Origin: Acidithiobacillus acidisediminis
Lineage (GTDB): Bacteria > Pseudomonadota > Gammaproteobacteria > Acidithiobacillales > Acidithiobacillaceae
Reading direction: 5' to 3'
Length of the DNA stretch: 64,000 bases
Assembly (NCBI RefSeq): GCF_023277115.1
Contig: NZ_JALQCS010000001.1
Coordinates: 2,474,001 to 2,538,000, forward strand
Both the position numbers and the translations under genes were made by a program. This document shows, piece by piece, positions 43,309 through 53,093 of the stretch. How positions within the stretch are numbered: position 1 is the first letter of the stretch; every line of letters starts with the position of its first letter. The notes beneath the pieces were generated by a model. It searched no databases. It was not told the origin of the DNA and saw nothing but the letters and a program-made list of their open reading frames with translations.

Positions 43309-44439
43309 TCATCGTCCTCCCTGGTCGAGTTCTGCCGGAACAGACCATTCCTGCGGCAGCTCCGGGATCTGCCCCGGGCGTGCCAGTCGGATCTGGTACA
43401 AATAGGAGAGCAACTCCGCTACCGCCCGGTAGAGCTGGGCGGGAATCTGTTGCTCGAGTTCAACGTGGTGATACAAGGCACGTGCGAGCGGCGGGGCCTC
43501 CACCAGAGGAACGCCATGCTCGCGCGCGATCTCCCGGATCCTGGCCGCCACCCTGTCCGCCCCCTTGGCCAGCAGAACGGGAGCAGCGTCCTTTCCTTCG
43601 TCATAGCGCAGGGCTACCGCATAATGGGTGGGGTTGGTGACCACGACACTGGCCTTAGGCACCGCGGCCATCATGCGCCGCCGCGCCATCTCGCGTTGCA
43701 GAGTGCGAATACGGCGCTTGACCTCCGGATTGCCCTCCTGTTCCTTCATTTCGTCCTTCACTTCCTGTTCGGTCATTTTCAGTTTTTCGTTGTAGGACCA
43801 AAGCTGAAAGGGGACATCGAAGGCAACGATCAACAAGGTGCTGGCCGCCATGAAGAGAAACAACAGACCGAGCATCGCAAACAGGTGCAGAATGGCCGCC
43901 CGCGGATCTTCATCGATCAGACCGAGCAAGGCACGGCGCTGGGCATAGACCAAAGTGGCGCCGACACCGCCAATCACCAACGCCTTGAGCATCGCCTTTA
44001 CCAGCTCCAGGAGGGCATTGCGGGAGAACAGCCGCTGTAGCCCGGTGAGGGGATTGAGATGGGAAAAGTCGGGAACCAAGGCCTTGCCGCTGAAATTCCA
44101 CCCGCCCAAGGCCATGCCGGCGAGTAGCACAATCACCGTGAGTATCAGCAAGAAGGGCAAGAGCCAGTGCAAGGCATAGGCCGCCATATGCAGCAGGTGT
44201 TGCAGCAGATCGTGCTGGTTCAACATGGTGGCTGAGGACAGGTGCAGCCCAGCATAGAGAAACTGCTGGCTGCCGATATCCAGACGGGTACCGAAGAGAT
44301 AGAAAACCCCTCCCGCCACCAACAGGACCGCGCTGGTAGAGAGCTCACGAGAGCGCGGCACCTGCCCTTTGCGCCGCGCCTCCTCGATGCGTTTTCCCGT
44401 CGCCGCGTGTTGGCGTTCCTGCCCGCTGTCTTCTGCCAT
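43309..44439 (-). CDS. flhB: Flagellar export switch protein FlhB
   Basis: 376 residues. Four membrane helices, then the cytoplasmic domain with the self-cleaving NPTH motif (VVVTNPTHYAVALRY) that switches export from hook to filament proteins. N-terminal EERTEAAT-type region is seen as GKRIEEARRKGQVPRSREL. Starts 3 bases after fliR ends. A partial copy of its C-terminal domain is encoded at 32045-32320. Confidence 0.97.
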   Translation of the reverse strand: MAEDSGQERQHAATGKRIEEARRKGQVPRSRELSTSAVLLVAGGVFYLFGTRLDIGSQQFLYAGLHLSSATMLNQHDLLQHLLHMAAYALHWLLPFLLILTVIVLLAGMALGGWNFSGKALVPDFSHLNPLTGLQRLFSRNALLELVKAMLKALVIGGVGATLVYAQRRALLGLIDEDPRAAILHLFAMLGLLFLFMAASTLLIVAFDVPFQLWSYNEKLKMTEQEVKDEMKEQEGNPEVKRRIRTLQREMARRRMMAAVPKASVVVTNPTHYAVALRYDEGKDAAPVLLAKGADRVAARIREIAREHGVPLVEAPPLARALYHHVELEQQIPAQLYRAVAELLSYLYQIRLARPGQIPELPQEWSVPAELDQGGR

Positions 44440-44442
44440 CGC

Positions 44443-45234
44443 TTAGCCTCGCGCCGCCTGCAGCAGCACCTGATTGCTGAGCTGCAGAGAGAGATTCAAC
44501 AAATGCTGTACCAGTATCGGCATTGCGGGCATCAGCAAGGCCAGGGCGACAAATCCCAAGATGATCAAGAGCGGGAAACCAATGACAAAGAGATTGAGCT
44601 GCGGTGCCAATTTGCTCAGCACGCCAAGAGCAATATTGATCAGCAGCAAGGCACCCAAAACCGGCAAAGCGATCGCCAAGCCCAGCGCAAAGACCATCCC
44701 CGCTGCCGCCACCAGGCTATGCCAGGCATTGGCGTGCAGCTGCAACTGCGTGCTCACCGGAAAAATCGTAAAACTGCGATCCAGTACCACCAAGGTAAGC
44801 AACTGCCCGTTCAGCGCCATGAAGAGCAAGAGAACGATCAGGTTCAGAAAATTGGAAATGGTAGGAATCGCCACCCCGGTTTGCGGATCGAAGAAGGTAC
44901 TGAAACCCAGACCCATCTGCAGACTGATCACCGAACCAGCAAACTGTACTGCGCTGAAGATCAGGGTCACGGCAAAGCCGATACTGACCCCGATCAGGAT
45001 CTGTTCCAGCAACAGCAACAAGCCATCACCGGATAGAAACTCCACGGGTGGCATCTCCGGCAAGGCCGGGGTCAGGGCAACACTGAGCAGCACCGCGAGC
45101 CCCACGCGTACCTGGATGGGAATCTGGGTGGCGCTGAATACCGGGGCCGTACTGAGAAAGGCCAGGATGCGCACGAAGGGCCAGAAAAAGGCGCCAATCC
45201 AATGCTCGATCTGGCTGCTGCTGAGGGCAATCAT
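44443..45234 (-). CDS. fliR: Flagellar export protein FliR
   Basis: 263 residues with about six membrane helices (for example FVRILAFLSTAPVFS, LLLLEQILIGVSIGFAVTLIFSAVQFAG in part, IVLLLFMALNGQLLTLVVL). ATG at 45234 overlaps the fliQ stop by 4 bases (ATGA); the longer upstream frame is inside fliQ. Part of the FliPQR export gate. Confidence 0.95.
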   Translation of the reverse strand: MIALSSSQIEHWIGAFFWPFVRILAFLSTAPVFSATQIPIQVRVGLAVLLSVALTPALPEMPPVEFLSGDGLLLLLEQILIGVSIGFAVTLIFSAVQFAGSVISLQMGLGFSTFFDPQTGVAIPTISNFLNLIVLLLFMALNGQLLTLVVLDRSFTIFPVSTQLQLHANAWHSLVAAAGMVFALGLAIALPVLGALLLINIALGVLSKLAPQLNLFVIGFPLLIILGFVALALLMPAMPILVQHLLNLSLQLSNQVLLQAARG

Positions 45235-45503
45235 TGGTTGATCAACTGGGGGATCTGGTGAAACAGATGGGTGGTATAGCTCATCATCAATTGCAGCATC
45301 CACGGCCCGGCGATCACCCCGACCAGGGCCAGTACCAGCACCTTGGGGACGAAACTCAGGGTCATTTCATTGATCTGCGTTGCGGCTTGAAAAATGCTGA
45401 CCAGGACGCCTACCACCAAGGCCACGCCAAGCAAAGGCAGAGAAAGCCAGAGCGCTGTCCAGATGGCGTGCTCGGCAACGCTGATTACACTTCCCGGACT
45501 CAT
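45231..45503 (-). CDS. fliQ: Flagellar export protein FliQ
   Basis: 90 residues, two membrane helices (AIWTALWLSLPLLGVALVVG and VLVLALVGVIAGPWMLQLMM) with the conserved AATQINEMTLSFVPK between them. ATG at 45503 is chosen by the family start MSPGSVISVAEHA; AAGGAGG lies upstream. 13 bases after fliP. Confidence 0.96.
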   Translation of the reverse strand: MSPGSVISVAEHAIWTALWLSLPLLGVALVVGVLVSIFQAATQINEMTLSFVPKVLVLALVGVIAGPWMLQLMMSYTTHLFHQIPQLINQ

Positions 45504-45516
45504 TGTCGCCCCCTCC

Positions 45517-46296
45517 TTAATGAATAAAGCTCTGCACCAGGGAGCCAATCACCAGATCCCAGCCATTGACCAACACAAAAAGCATCAGCTTGAAGGGAAA
45601 CGAGACGGTGACCGGTGACAGCATCATCATGCCCAATGACATCAATACTGCCGCTACCACCAAGTCAATGATCACAAAGGGGATAAAGATCAGAAAGCCG
45701 ATCTGAAATCCGGTCTTCAATTCCGAGGTGATGAAGGCGGGGATCAACAGATCCATGGGCGTATCGTCGGGGGCGCGCAATTGCTTGTGGCCGGACAGTT
45801 TCACGAACAAGGCGAGGTCGTCCGGACGGGTCTGGGATAGCATGAAGGTTCGTAGCGGTCCTTCGGAGCGCTCCATGGCCTGACTCAGATTGATCTGGTT
45901 ATTGGCGAGCGGTTGCAGTGCCTCGGTGTTGAGCTTCTGGAATACCGGCGCCATCACAAAAAAGGTCAGGAACAGGGCCAGGCCCACCATCACCTGCGAC
46001 GGTGGCATCTGGGTCGAGCCGAGGGCCTGTTTGAGCAGGGACAGTACGATGATGATGCGGGTGAAGGCCGTCATCATCAGCAGCATGGCCGGCAAAAATA
46101 CCAGAACGGACAGAAAGAGCAGGGTCTGAATACTCAGGCTGTACTCCGTGCCGCCACCAGGAGCCGGACTGGCCGTGACGCCAGGCAAACCCGCCGCAAC
46201 ACTTGGACCCGCTAGGAGGAGGACTCCTCCGAGGAAGAGCCCGAGGTGGAAGAAGACGGCTCTTCCCGCACTGAACTTTGTCGATCGTTTTGCCAT
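45517..46296 (-). CDS. fliP: Flagellar export protein FliP
   Basis: 259 residues with a cleavable signal sequence (about 1-35), then four membrane helices. Conserved segments: MMTAFTRIIIVLSLLKQALG, PPSQVMVGLALFLTFFVM, AFITSELKTGFQIGFLIFIP and MGMMMLSPVTVSFPFKLMLF. AAGGGAC precedes the ATG at 46296. This start makes the gene overlap the end of fliO by 85 bases, an unusually long overlap that covers the signal peptide. Confidence 0.95.
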   Translation of the reverse strand: MAKRSTKFSAGRAVFFHLGLFLGGVLLLAGPSVAAGLPGVTASPAPGGGTEYSLSIQTLLFLSVLVFLPAMLLMMTAFTRIIIVLSLLKQALGSTQMPPSQVMVGLALFLTFFVMAPVFQKLNTEALQPLANNQINLSQAMERSEGPLRTFMLSQTRPDDLALFVKLSGHKQLRAPDDTPMDLLIPAFITSELKTGFQIGFLIFIPFVIIDLVVAAVLMSLGMMMLSPVTVSFPFKLMLFVLVNGWDLVIGSLVQSFIH

Positions 46297-46742
46297 GTCC
46301 CTTGCTTGCGCCTCTCCATTGCTTGCCGCAGCCAGCCGGAAAAGGCTGTACTGCCGGAATCGAGCGGCAGCGGTTCTGTCAGGGCATGCAAGAGGGAGAT
46401 CCCGGCTGGCGTAGCCCCAAGCAATAACTGCTGCTTGCCGACCTCCACTAGCAAGAGGCGTTCCCGCGCCCCCAACGGCAGGGAGGCGAGCACCCGCATG
46501 GGACTGCCTGCGCTTCCCATGCTACCTGGTTGCATGCGTCGGAAGAGCCAAATCAAGGCAAAAAATACCAGCAAGACCAAGATCAGGGCGAAGATCAAAC
46601 GGAGAATGGCCCAAGAGGAAAAGACGTTGGGCGCAGCCGCTGTGGCAGCGAAGGCAGGCAGCGGCAGGCCAAGCAAAAGAAGAGAGAAATGTCGGAGTCT
46701 TGACAGTCGCAACGACGACTCCTTGACAGGCAAGTGCTGCAT
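46212..46742 (-). CDS. fliO: Flagellar export protein FliO
   Basis: 176 residues: possible signal sequence ending LPAFA, one membrane helix (AILRLIFALILVLLVFFALIWLF), the FliO pattern RVLASLPLGARERLLLVEVG and LLLGATPAGISLLHAL, then a Ser/Glu-rich tail (SSSTSGSSSEESSS). The tail lies wholly in the region that overlaps fliP, so part of it may be a by-product of the overlap. Start overlaps the fliN stop by one base. Confidence 0.9.
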   Translation of the reverse strand: MQHLPVKESSLRLSRLRHFSLLLLGLPLPAFAATAAAPNVFSSWAILRLIFALILVLLVFFALIWLFRRMQPGSMGSAGSPMRVLASLPLGARERLLLVEVGKQQLLLGATPAGISLLHALTEPLPLDSGSTAFSGWLRQAMERRKQGTWQNDRQSSVREEPSSSTSGSSSEESSS

Positions 46743-47176
46743 CAGCGCAACTTCTTTGCCCGCTCCGCCGGACTGATGATATCGGTCAGGCGGATGCCAA
46801 ACTTGTCGTTGACCAGAACCACCTCACCCTGCGCGATCAGATAACCATTCACCAGGACATCCATCGGTTCACCAGCGAGGCGCTCGAGCTCCACCACGGA
46901 GCCCTGCGCCAACTGCAGGAGATTACGGATCTGAATGCGGGTTCGCCCCAGCTCTACCGACAGGGTAACGGGGATATCCTGAATCATGTCGAGGTTGGGG
47001 GCATTTTCCCGCCGGCCACTATCCTGCAGGGGCGGCATGGACACCGGCTGCGTCGCAGCACTCTGCGCGGCTGCCGACGGGTCCTCGGCCCCCTGCTCCG
47101 CCATGGCCGCTGCCCAATCCGCCATTACATCGTCAGCAGCGTTTTGGCTCGTCGTGTCCTTTTCTTCCTCGGCCAT
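46742..47176 (-). CDS. fliN: Flagellar switch protein FliN
   Basis: 144 residues. Acidic, Ala-rich N-terminus (1-65) and a C-terminal SpoA domain (IPVTLSVELGRTRIQIRNLL, GSVVELERLAGEPMDVLVNG, GEVVLVNDKFGIRLTDII). Start at 47176 is preferred because GGGAG is 8 bases upstream; two earlier ATGs (47182, 47191) overlap fliM. Forms the lower C-ring with FliM. Confidence 0.95.
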   Translation of the reverse strand: MAEEEKDTTSQNAADDVMADWAAAMAEQGAEDPSAAAQSAATQPVSMPPLQDSGRRENAPNLDMIQDIPVTLSVELGRTRIQIRNLLQLAQGSVVELERLAGEPMDVLVNGYLIAQGEVVLVNDKFGIRLTDIISPAERAKKLR

Positions 47177-47178
47177 CT

Positions 47179-48192
47179 TCATTTCTCCCACGCCGCCATG
47201 GCGCTCAATCCCTCATCGGTTTCCGGCGCCAACGCATGGTCGAACTGTATCGCATATTTCTCTCCATGGGCACCGTAGCAACCAGAAAAAACCGGAATTC
47301 CTTCTACCCGTGCCAAAAGCTGATCGGGTAGTTCAATGGGAATGACGTCACCATCCCGCAACTGCAGAATCTGCGCAACGGTCAATTGCTTGCGCACGAA
47401 TTCAATCTGCAGCTCGAGTTCCGCTTCCTGCATCTCGGTATTCAGCGATTGAATCCAGCGTTTATCCACTTCCGAACGATCGGCCATGGTACCTGCGGTA
47501 AGCTGATCGCGTACCGGTTCGACCATTCCATAGGGCAAACAAATCTGTAACGATCCTGCCCCTGATTCCAGTTCTACCTGAAATTCGGTCGTAATCACCA
47601 CCTCCGTCGGTGTCGCAATGTTCACGAATTGCGGGTTGACTTCCGAACGTTGCAATTCGGGGGACAAATCAATCACCGGTCGCCAGGCAGTTTTGAAATC
47701 CTGCATCGCCATCCCCAGCAGCTTATTGATAATCCTGGTTTCCAGCGGAGTAAAATCGCGGCCTTCGATACGGGCATGGAAACGTCCATCACCACCAAAA
47801 TAATTGTCGATCACCGAAAAGATCAGGCGCGGATCAAAGACAAAGAGACATAAACCGCGCAATGGTTTTAACTGCACCATATTGATATTGCTTGGCACTA
47901 CCATACTGCGAATGAATTCGCTGTATTTCACCAGTTTTACCGAGCCAATGGAGATTTCTGCGCTGCGCCGCAAAAAATTGAATAAGCTTACCCGCCACAA
48001 GCGGGCAAAACGCTCATTCATCACCTCCAGGGTTGGCATGCGTCCGCGGACGATGCGATCCTGGTTGGCCAGGTCATAGGGGCGAACGCCGCCCTGCTCG
48101 ATATCCTCCTCGGGAGTAATATCGACCTCGCCTTCGTTCATTCCCTGAAAGAGCGCGTCGACTTCATCCTGACTCAAGATTTGCTGACCCAT
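47179..48192 (-). CDS. fliM: Flagellar switch protein FliM
   Basis: 337 residues. N-terminal CheY-binding peptide LSQDEVDALFQG, middle CheC-like domain (DPRLIFSVIDNYFGGDGR) and C-terminal SpoA domain (VAQILQLRDGDVIPIEL). The intact CheY-binding motif implies chemotaxis genes elsewhere in the genome. ATG at 48192 by homology; ten bases after fliK. Confidence 0.96.
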   Translation of the reverse strand: MGQQILSQDEVDALFQGMNEGEVDITPEEDIEQGGVRPYDLANQDRIVRGRMPTLEVMNERFARLWRVSLFNFLRRSAEISIGSVKLVKYSEFIRSMVVPSNINMVQLKPLRGLCLFVFDPRLIFSVIDNYFGGDGRFHARIEGRDFTPLETRIINKLLGMAMQDFKTAWRPVIDLSPELQRSEVNPQFVNIATPTEVVITTEFQVELESGAGSLQICLPYGMVEPVRDQLTAGTMADRSEVDKRWIQSLNTEMQEAELELQIEFVRKQLTVAQILQLRDGDVIPIELPDQLLARVEGIPVFSGCYGAHGEKYAIQFDHALAPETDEGLSAMAAWEK

Positions 48193-48202
48193 GCTTCCAT
48201 TC

Positions 48203-49471
48203 CTAGACAAAAGTGCTCAGCAAACCCTGATGCACGGTCGCTGAAGGCAACGACGTGATGCCCTCCGCCAGGGTTTCCTCGATCTTCCCGCTCTGCGGCT
48301 CATTCCGCCTGCTCCCCGTCCACCCAGAGCTACCCGACCCCACACTCGCCTGGCCAAGCTGCAGACCCATGGCCGCAAAACTTTGCTGCAATTGAGGCAC
48401 GGCGGCGGCGATTGCCTCGCGCACCTCGGGATGTGCGGACAAAAAGACCGCCGATGCCTGACCGTTCTGGCTGACTCCCAATTGGACCACCAAGGGGCCC
48501 AGATGCTCTGGATGGATATGCAGGATCGCCTGTTGCACCCCGCCTTGACTCATCCACTGTAGCCCTTGCCCCAGGGCCTGCCCCCAGGCAGGTTGCTCCT
48601 GCAGAGCAGGAGTGAGCTGCAATTGTGCGGGTGCCGCCCCCTGCTGGTTGGACTGCGGCATCTGCACCAAGCTTAGCAGCGGACTTGCACCAGACACGAG
48701 GTTGGTACCGGGGTCTGCCAACTTGATCTTTTCCAGATTCTGCCCCTGACCGGGCGACCCGGCTTCCGTTGCCAGCAAGGAGCGAAAGGAAGACTGTGGG
48801 AGCGTAACCTGCACGGGCAGATCCGCTGTGGCAGCATGGCCGGGATGCGGATCTGGCATCTGTAGTGTGCCGGCATCCCGTAGCAGCTGCCGAGAGGGCA
48901 GAGACTTGTCGCTGTGGGCCAAGACCTCTTTCTCCGCTGTTATTCCAGCCCCCTGGTTTGGATAAGTTGGGAGGAAGCCGAGCACGCTCGTAACGGGCTC
49001 GGCAGTGCTGGATTGCTTGCCCTTTTTCTCTCCCTGCTGGTTTGCTCGTGGCGTCAGTTCCTGGGTCGACAAGATCGGCGCGATGGCTCCCGGCGCCGTG
49101 CTGGTTGCAGCGGGAGGCGGGACACCGGCGAGCAATTCGGACTGCTGCGCCGCCAACGCGGCCTTATCTCGGACAAGCAACGGTCCACTGTTGGGCGTGC
49201 CCGCCGCGGCGGAGCGCGCAGCGGGCTTCTTCCCGGCCGTATCTGTACCCGTCGCGGGACGCTGTACGGATTCCCCAGGCGAGCTCTGCTCTGACGTTTT
49301 GTTTGGCCCGCTCAAGGCTGAGTGATCGTCCTTCGCTACAGGTGCTTGCGTGTGCTGCGACAGGATCTGCGCAAAACCACTACGGGCGCCGCTACCACCG
49401 GGGTTCGCCGGCGGATTTGTGGAGGCTGCAGGTTCCGGGGTCGCTGGCGCAACGACAGGTAGCATACTCAT
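48203..49471 (-). CDS. fliK: Flagellar hook-length control protein FliK
   Basis: 422 residues. Long Pro/Ala/Gln/Ser-rich N-terminal ruler region (about 1-310) and a C-terminal Flg_hook domain with AILHIHPEHLGPLVVQLGVS and HPEVREAIAAAVPQLQQSFA. FliK measures hook length and triggers FlhB. A possible sigma-54 site lies just upstream, at the end of fliJ, so fliK onward may have its own promoter. Confidence 0.92.
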   Translation of the reverse strand: MSMLPVVAPATPEPAASTNPPANPGGSGARSGFAQILSQHTQAPVAKDDHSALSGPNKTSEQSSPGESVQRPATGTDTAGKKPAARSAAAGTPNSGPLLVRDKAALAAQQSELLAGVPPPAATSTAPGAIAPILSTQELTPRANQQGEKKGKQSSTAEPVTSVLGFLPTYPNQGAGITAEKEVLAHSDKSLPSRQLLRDAGTLQMPDPHPGHAATADLPVQVTLPQSSFRSLLATEAGSPGQGQNLEKIKLADPGTNLVSGASPLLSLVQMPQSNQQGAAPAQLQLTPALQEQPAWGQALGQGLQWMSQGGVQQAILHIHPEHLGPLVVQLGVSQNGQASAVFLSAHPEVREAIAAAVPQLQQSFAAMGLQLGQASVGSGSSGWTGSRRNEPQSGKIEETLAEGITSLPSATVHQGLLSTFV

Positions 49472-49502
49472 TGGCTCATCTCCCTATCCATAGCGAATTT
49501 CT

Positions 49503-49519
49503 AGCAAGAATCGGTCCGC
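49503..49519 (-). promoter_or_regulatory. Candidate sigma-54 promoter before fliK
   Basis: Minus-strand GCGGACCGATTCTTGCT: GG and GC separated by 10 bases, perfect TTGC at -12, partial -24 (GG and CG conserved). Ends 31 bases before the fliK ATG and touches the fliJ stop. Confidence 0.45.
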
Positions 49520-49966
49520 CTAGAAACTCGTGCGCATCTGTACGGCGCGCGCCGCCCACGCATCCATCTCCTTTTGCATCCTGCTCAGCTCCGCCAGCTG
49601 TTTGGCATCATCCAGACGCTGCAGCAGATGCGCAAAACCATGTTCCTTTGCCTTTGCCATCCGCCACTGCTCCTGCAATCGCAGCAGACGCTGTTCCTGC
49701 TCCTGGATCAAGCGCTCCTGCTGCTGTAACACATCCGCCAATTGCTGCAGGAAGCCACGCCAGCGCAGCACCTCCGCACCGGCGATGCCGGCACACTCCC
49801 GCGCGGCATAATCTTGCCGGTACTGGCGCAGATACTCCTGCAGCAAGGCGTATTTTTCCTGCAGTTGCTGCAGGAGCCGCTGCTGCGCGAGCAAGGAACG
49901 GCGCAGTTCCTGCTCCTGCGTTTGGGCAACATCCTGCAAATACCGTAGGGTACCTTCGCGGCTCAC
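49520..49966 (-). CDS. fliJ: Flagellar export chaperone/stalk protein FliJ
   Basis: 148 residues, almost entirely alpha-helical coiled coil rich in Gln, Leu, Arg and Glu ([20 protein letters not shown], then [17 protein letters not shown]), the usual FliJ make-up. GTG start overlaps the fliI stop by 4 bases (GTGA). Sits in the FliI ATPase ring and promotes export. Confidence 0.88.
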   Translation of the reverse strand: MSREGTLRYLQDVAQTQEQELRRSLLAQQRLLQQLQEKYALLQEYLRQYRQDYAARECAGIAGAEVLRWRGFLQQLADVLQQQERLIQEQEQRLLRLQEQWRMAKAKEHGFAHLLQRLDDAKQLAELSRMQKEMDAWAARAVQMRTSF

Positions 49967-51348
49967 CCTTGCGCCTCGCTTGTGGCAGGCACGACCGGGC
50001 CGTCATCGAGCAGCGCGAAGAGCTCGTCTCGCGAGCGCTGCAGGGATACTGATTCGTGCTGATCCTGACGAAGAAATTCCTCAATCCGTGGGTAGAGCCG
50101 CACGGCTTGGTCGAGCACCGGGTCCATTCCTGGGGCATAGGCCCCGACCGCAATCAGATCACGTTGCTCGCGATAGCGTCCATACAAGCGCTTCAAGCGC
50201 TGCATCGCCTGCATTTGCCGCGCTGAGCCAATGTTGGGCATCACCCGGCTGATGGAAGCTTCCAGATCAATGGCCGGATAATGTCCCTGCTCCGCCAAGG
50301 AACGGGACAACACGATATGCCCATCGAGAACGGCTCGGGCACTGTCAGCGATAGGGTCCTGCTGATCATCCCCCTCCATCAGAACCGTATAAAATGCGGT
50401 AATACTCCCGCCATCCCGATCACCATTGCCTGCTCGCTCCACCAAGGCCGGCAAACGGGCAAATACCGAGGGCGGATAGCCGCGCACTGCGGGGGGTTCG
50501 CCAACCGCCAGGGCAATCTCTCGCTGCGCCATGGCATAGCGGGTGAGGGAGTCCATCAAGAGCAGCACCTGCTGACCGCGATCGCGATAATACTCGGCGA
50601 TAGCGGTGCACAAATGGGCACCGCGAACTCGGGTGAGCGCCGGCGCATCGGCCGGGGCGGCAACCACCACCGAACGGCGCCGACCCGCTTCGCCCAGGAT
50701 ATCCTCGATAAACTCCTGCACTTCTCGCCCGCGTTCACCAATCAGGCCAACGACGATGACGTCGGCCTCGGTATTGCGCGCCATCATTCCCAGGAGCACG
50801 CTCTTGCCCACGCCGCTGCCGGCGAACAATCCCATCCGTGCACCACGGCCAACGGTAAACAACGCATTGATTGCACGCACTCCAACATCCAGGCTCTGGC
50901 GAATGGGAGCGCGGGAAAGCGGGTTGATGGCCTTGCCCGTCAGCGAGACGGCTTCCGCATCCACAATCGGCCCCTGCCCATCGATGGGCGAACCCTGCCC
51001 GTCGACAACACGCCCCAGCATGGCGAGACTCGCGATTCCTTGGGCTTCCCCAGCCAGCGCTTGAATGCGCGCGCCCGGCGCCACCCCATGCAGGTCACCA
51101 GCCGCCATCAGCTGCAGGCGATCGTCGCGAAAGCCGACGACTTCTGCGTCTACCGAGCGACCTTGGGCGGCACGTACCTGACAGCGGGTGCCGATACCGA
51201 CGGCGAGACCCTCGGCCTCCAAGACCAGACCGACAATGCGCAAGAGGCGGCCACTGGGCAGAAGGGGCGCCGGACGCTCCGGCAAGCGCTGGCGCAGCTG
51301 ACGCAGATGCGCCTCCCAGCGATCCTGCGGGAGAGACGCAAGGCTCAT
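49963..51348 (-). CDS. fliI: Flagellum-specific ATPase FliI
   Basis: 461 residues, F1-beta-like ATPase that powers unloading of export substrates. Walker [19 protein letters not shown], Walker [21 protein letters not shown], and [18 protein letters not shown] are typical of FliI/YscN. ATG overlaps the fliH stop by 4 bases; its own stop overlaps fliJ. Confidence 0.97.
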   Translation of the reverse strand: MSLASLPQDRWEAHLRQLRQRLPERPAPLLPSGRLLRIVGLVLEAEGLAVGIGTRCQVRAAQGRSVDAEVVGFRDDRLQLMAAGDLHGVAPGARIQALAGEAQGIASLAMLGRVVDGQGSPIDGQGPIVDAEAVSLTGKAINPLSRAPIRQSLDVGVRAINALFTVGRGARMGLFAGSGVGKSVLLGMMARNTEADVIVVGLIGERGREVQEFIEDILGEAGRRRSVVVAAPADAPALTRVRGAHLCTAIAEYYRDRGQQVLLLMDSLTRYAMAQREIALAVGEPPAVRGYPPSVFARLPALVERAGNGDRDGGSITAFYTVLMEGDDQQDPIADSARAVLDGHIVLSRSLAEQGHYPAIDLEASISRVMPNIGSARQMQAMQRLKRLYGRYREQRDLIAVGAYAPGMDPVLDQAVRLYPRIEEFLRQDQHESVSLQRSRDELFALLDDGPVVPATSEAQG

Positions 51349-52088
51349 ACTTCAACCCCAGCAAAGAGGGTATCCAAAACTTGGCGCCAACGCGTCGCGA
51401 GGCGCAGGTCGAGCTCCGTCGCTGACGCCTCAGAGCGCTCCTGCCAGCGACGATCCGGACGCAGAGTAGCAGCATCCAGGCCGGTCTGTACGATCAGCGA
51501 ACCACGCTCTAGGGTATCATCTGCCTCGCACAACACCCCTGCTTTGGCAAGCTCGGGCATTTGCTCGGCAATCAACTGGCAGTCTTGTGGATGTAAACGC
51601 AGAATCGGCGCCCCGCTGCCGATAGGAACGGCTGCCAGGGCCTCACGGACCAATGGCAGAAGGAGCTCGGGGCGAGCCTGTAATTCCTGCCGGATGACTT
51701 GCTTGGCAATTTCCAGAGATAGCGTGAGCAGGGCCTGCTCTACCCCGGCGCTGAAACGCTGGATCGGCTCCGCCAACTCCTGCACGAGGCGCTGGAAGCT
51801 GGCAATATCCGCACTGGCGGCCTGCAAACCCTCCTCCCGACCGGCAAGCAGCCCCGCCGCATGCCCGCGCTGCCGTCCCTCTTCCTCCGCCCGCGCGACC
51901 ATCTGCTGGAATTCTTCTGCGGTCGGCAAACGGACATCCTGCACTGCGAGTTCTTCTCCCGCCTCCACCGCCGGTGGCGGCTCTTCGGCTGCGACCGGCT
52001 GGCCGAAGGCGCGTACCGGCGGCAACTGCCAGCGCTGTACTTGGGAGATCTGCTCGCGCTGGATGATTTCCGCATCGCTACTCGGCAT
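51345..52088 (-). CDS. fliH: Flagellar assembly protein FliH
   Basis: 247 residues, negative regulator and membrane tether of FliI. Pro/Glu-rich N-terminus with [14 protein letters not shown], a central stretch with G-rich repeats ([19 protein letters not shown]) typical of FliH, and a C-terminal domain ([38 protein letters not shown]). Starts right after the fliG stop (TAAATG). Confidence 0.92.
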   Translation of the reverse strand: MPSSDAEIIQREQISQVQRWQLPPVRAFGQPVAAEEPPPAVEAGEELAVQDVRLPTAEEFQQMVARAEEEGRQRGHAAGLLAGREEGLQAASADIASFQRLVQELAEPIQRFSAGVEQALLTLSLEIAKQVIRQELQARPELLLPLVREALAAVPIGSGAPILRLHPQDCQLIAEQMPELAKAGVLCEADDTLERGSLIVQTGLDAATLRPDRRWQERSEASATELDLRLATRWRQVLDTLFAGVEV

Positions 52089-53093
52089 TTACAGCATCTC
52101 CTCGCCGCCACCAGTCAAGTTGATCTGACCGGCTGCATCCAGGCGCTGCGCGACCTGCAGGATGGACTTCTGTGCCGACTCGACCTCACTGAGGCGTACC
52201 GGACCCTTGGCGTCGAGGTCGTCACGCAGCATCTCGGCGGCACGCTTCGACATGTTAGAAAAAAACTTTTCCCGCAATGGTCCCGGTGCCCCCTTCAGGG
52301 CCACAACCAGGCCATCCGACGGCACCTCACGCAGCAGGACCTGCAGACTGCGATCATCGAGCTTGGCGAGATCATCGAAAACGAACATCTTTTCCTGAAC
52401 TTTTTCAGCAAGCTCTGGTTCGGACTCGCGAATCTGCTCAAGGATGCTCCCCGATCGGCTCGTCTCCAGGCGATTGAGGATCTCGGCTGCCGCCTTGGGA
52501 CCACCCAAGGTCGCCACCTGTAGCGACTGCGAATCGCCGGAAATCTGCTCTTCCAGAATTTCGTTGAGTTCACGAATGGCGCCGGGCTGCACGGTTTCCA
52601 GGCTGGCAAGGCGCATCATGGCCTCACCAACGGTTCGCTCCGGCAAAAAATGAATTACCTCGCTGGCCTGCTCCGGCTCCATGTAGGCCAGGATCATGGC
52701 CAGTACCTGCGGGTGTTCGAGCTTGATCAAATCGGCGACGGAACGGGCATCCATCCATTTCAGATTTTCCAGCCCGTTGGCTTCGCCGCCATGCAGAATC
52801 CGGTCGATGATCGAGCCCGCCTTGTCGCCGAGGGCCTTGGTGAGCATGCTCCGAATGTACTGGTCACTTCCGATCCCCAGCGAAGTCTGATGTTCCAGGC
52901 GGGCGCGGAAATCGGACAGTACGGTGCGCGCCTGATCAGTACTGACCTGTGCCATTTTTGCCATGGTGGCACCGAGTTTTTGCACTTCGCGCGGACCAAG
53001 GTGGCGCATCACCTCAGCGGCCTCATCCTCTCCCAAACTGAGGAGCAGGATGGCGCTGCGCTCCATGCCATTGAGATCAGCTCCCGTGCTCAC
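52089..53093 (-). CDS. fliG: Flagellar switch/rotor protein FliG
   Basis: 334 residues. N-terminal FliF-binding domain (AAEVMRHLGPREVQKLGATM), middle EHPQ-type motif (LIKLEHPQVLAMILAYM) and C-terminal torque domain with charged helix (MFVFDDLAKLDDRSLQVLLREV) that faces MotA. 17-base overlap with fliF. Confidence 0.97.
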   Translation of the reverse strand: MSTGADLNGMERSAILLLSLGEDEAAEVMRHLGPREVQKLGATMAKMAQVSTDQARTVLSDFRARLEHQTSLGIGSDQYIRSMLTKALGDKAGSIIDRILHGGEANGLENLKWMDARSVADLIKLEHPQVLAMILAYMEPEQASEVIHFLPERTVGEAMMRLASLETVQPGAIRELNEILEEQISGDSQSLQVATLGGPKAAAEILNRLETSRSGSILEQIRESEPELAEKVQEKMFVFDDLAKLDDRSLQVLLREVPSDGLVVALKGAPGPLREKFFSNMSKRAAEMLRDDLDAKGPVRLSEVESAQKSILQVAQRLDAAGQINLTGGGEEML

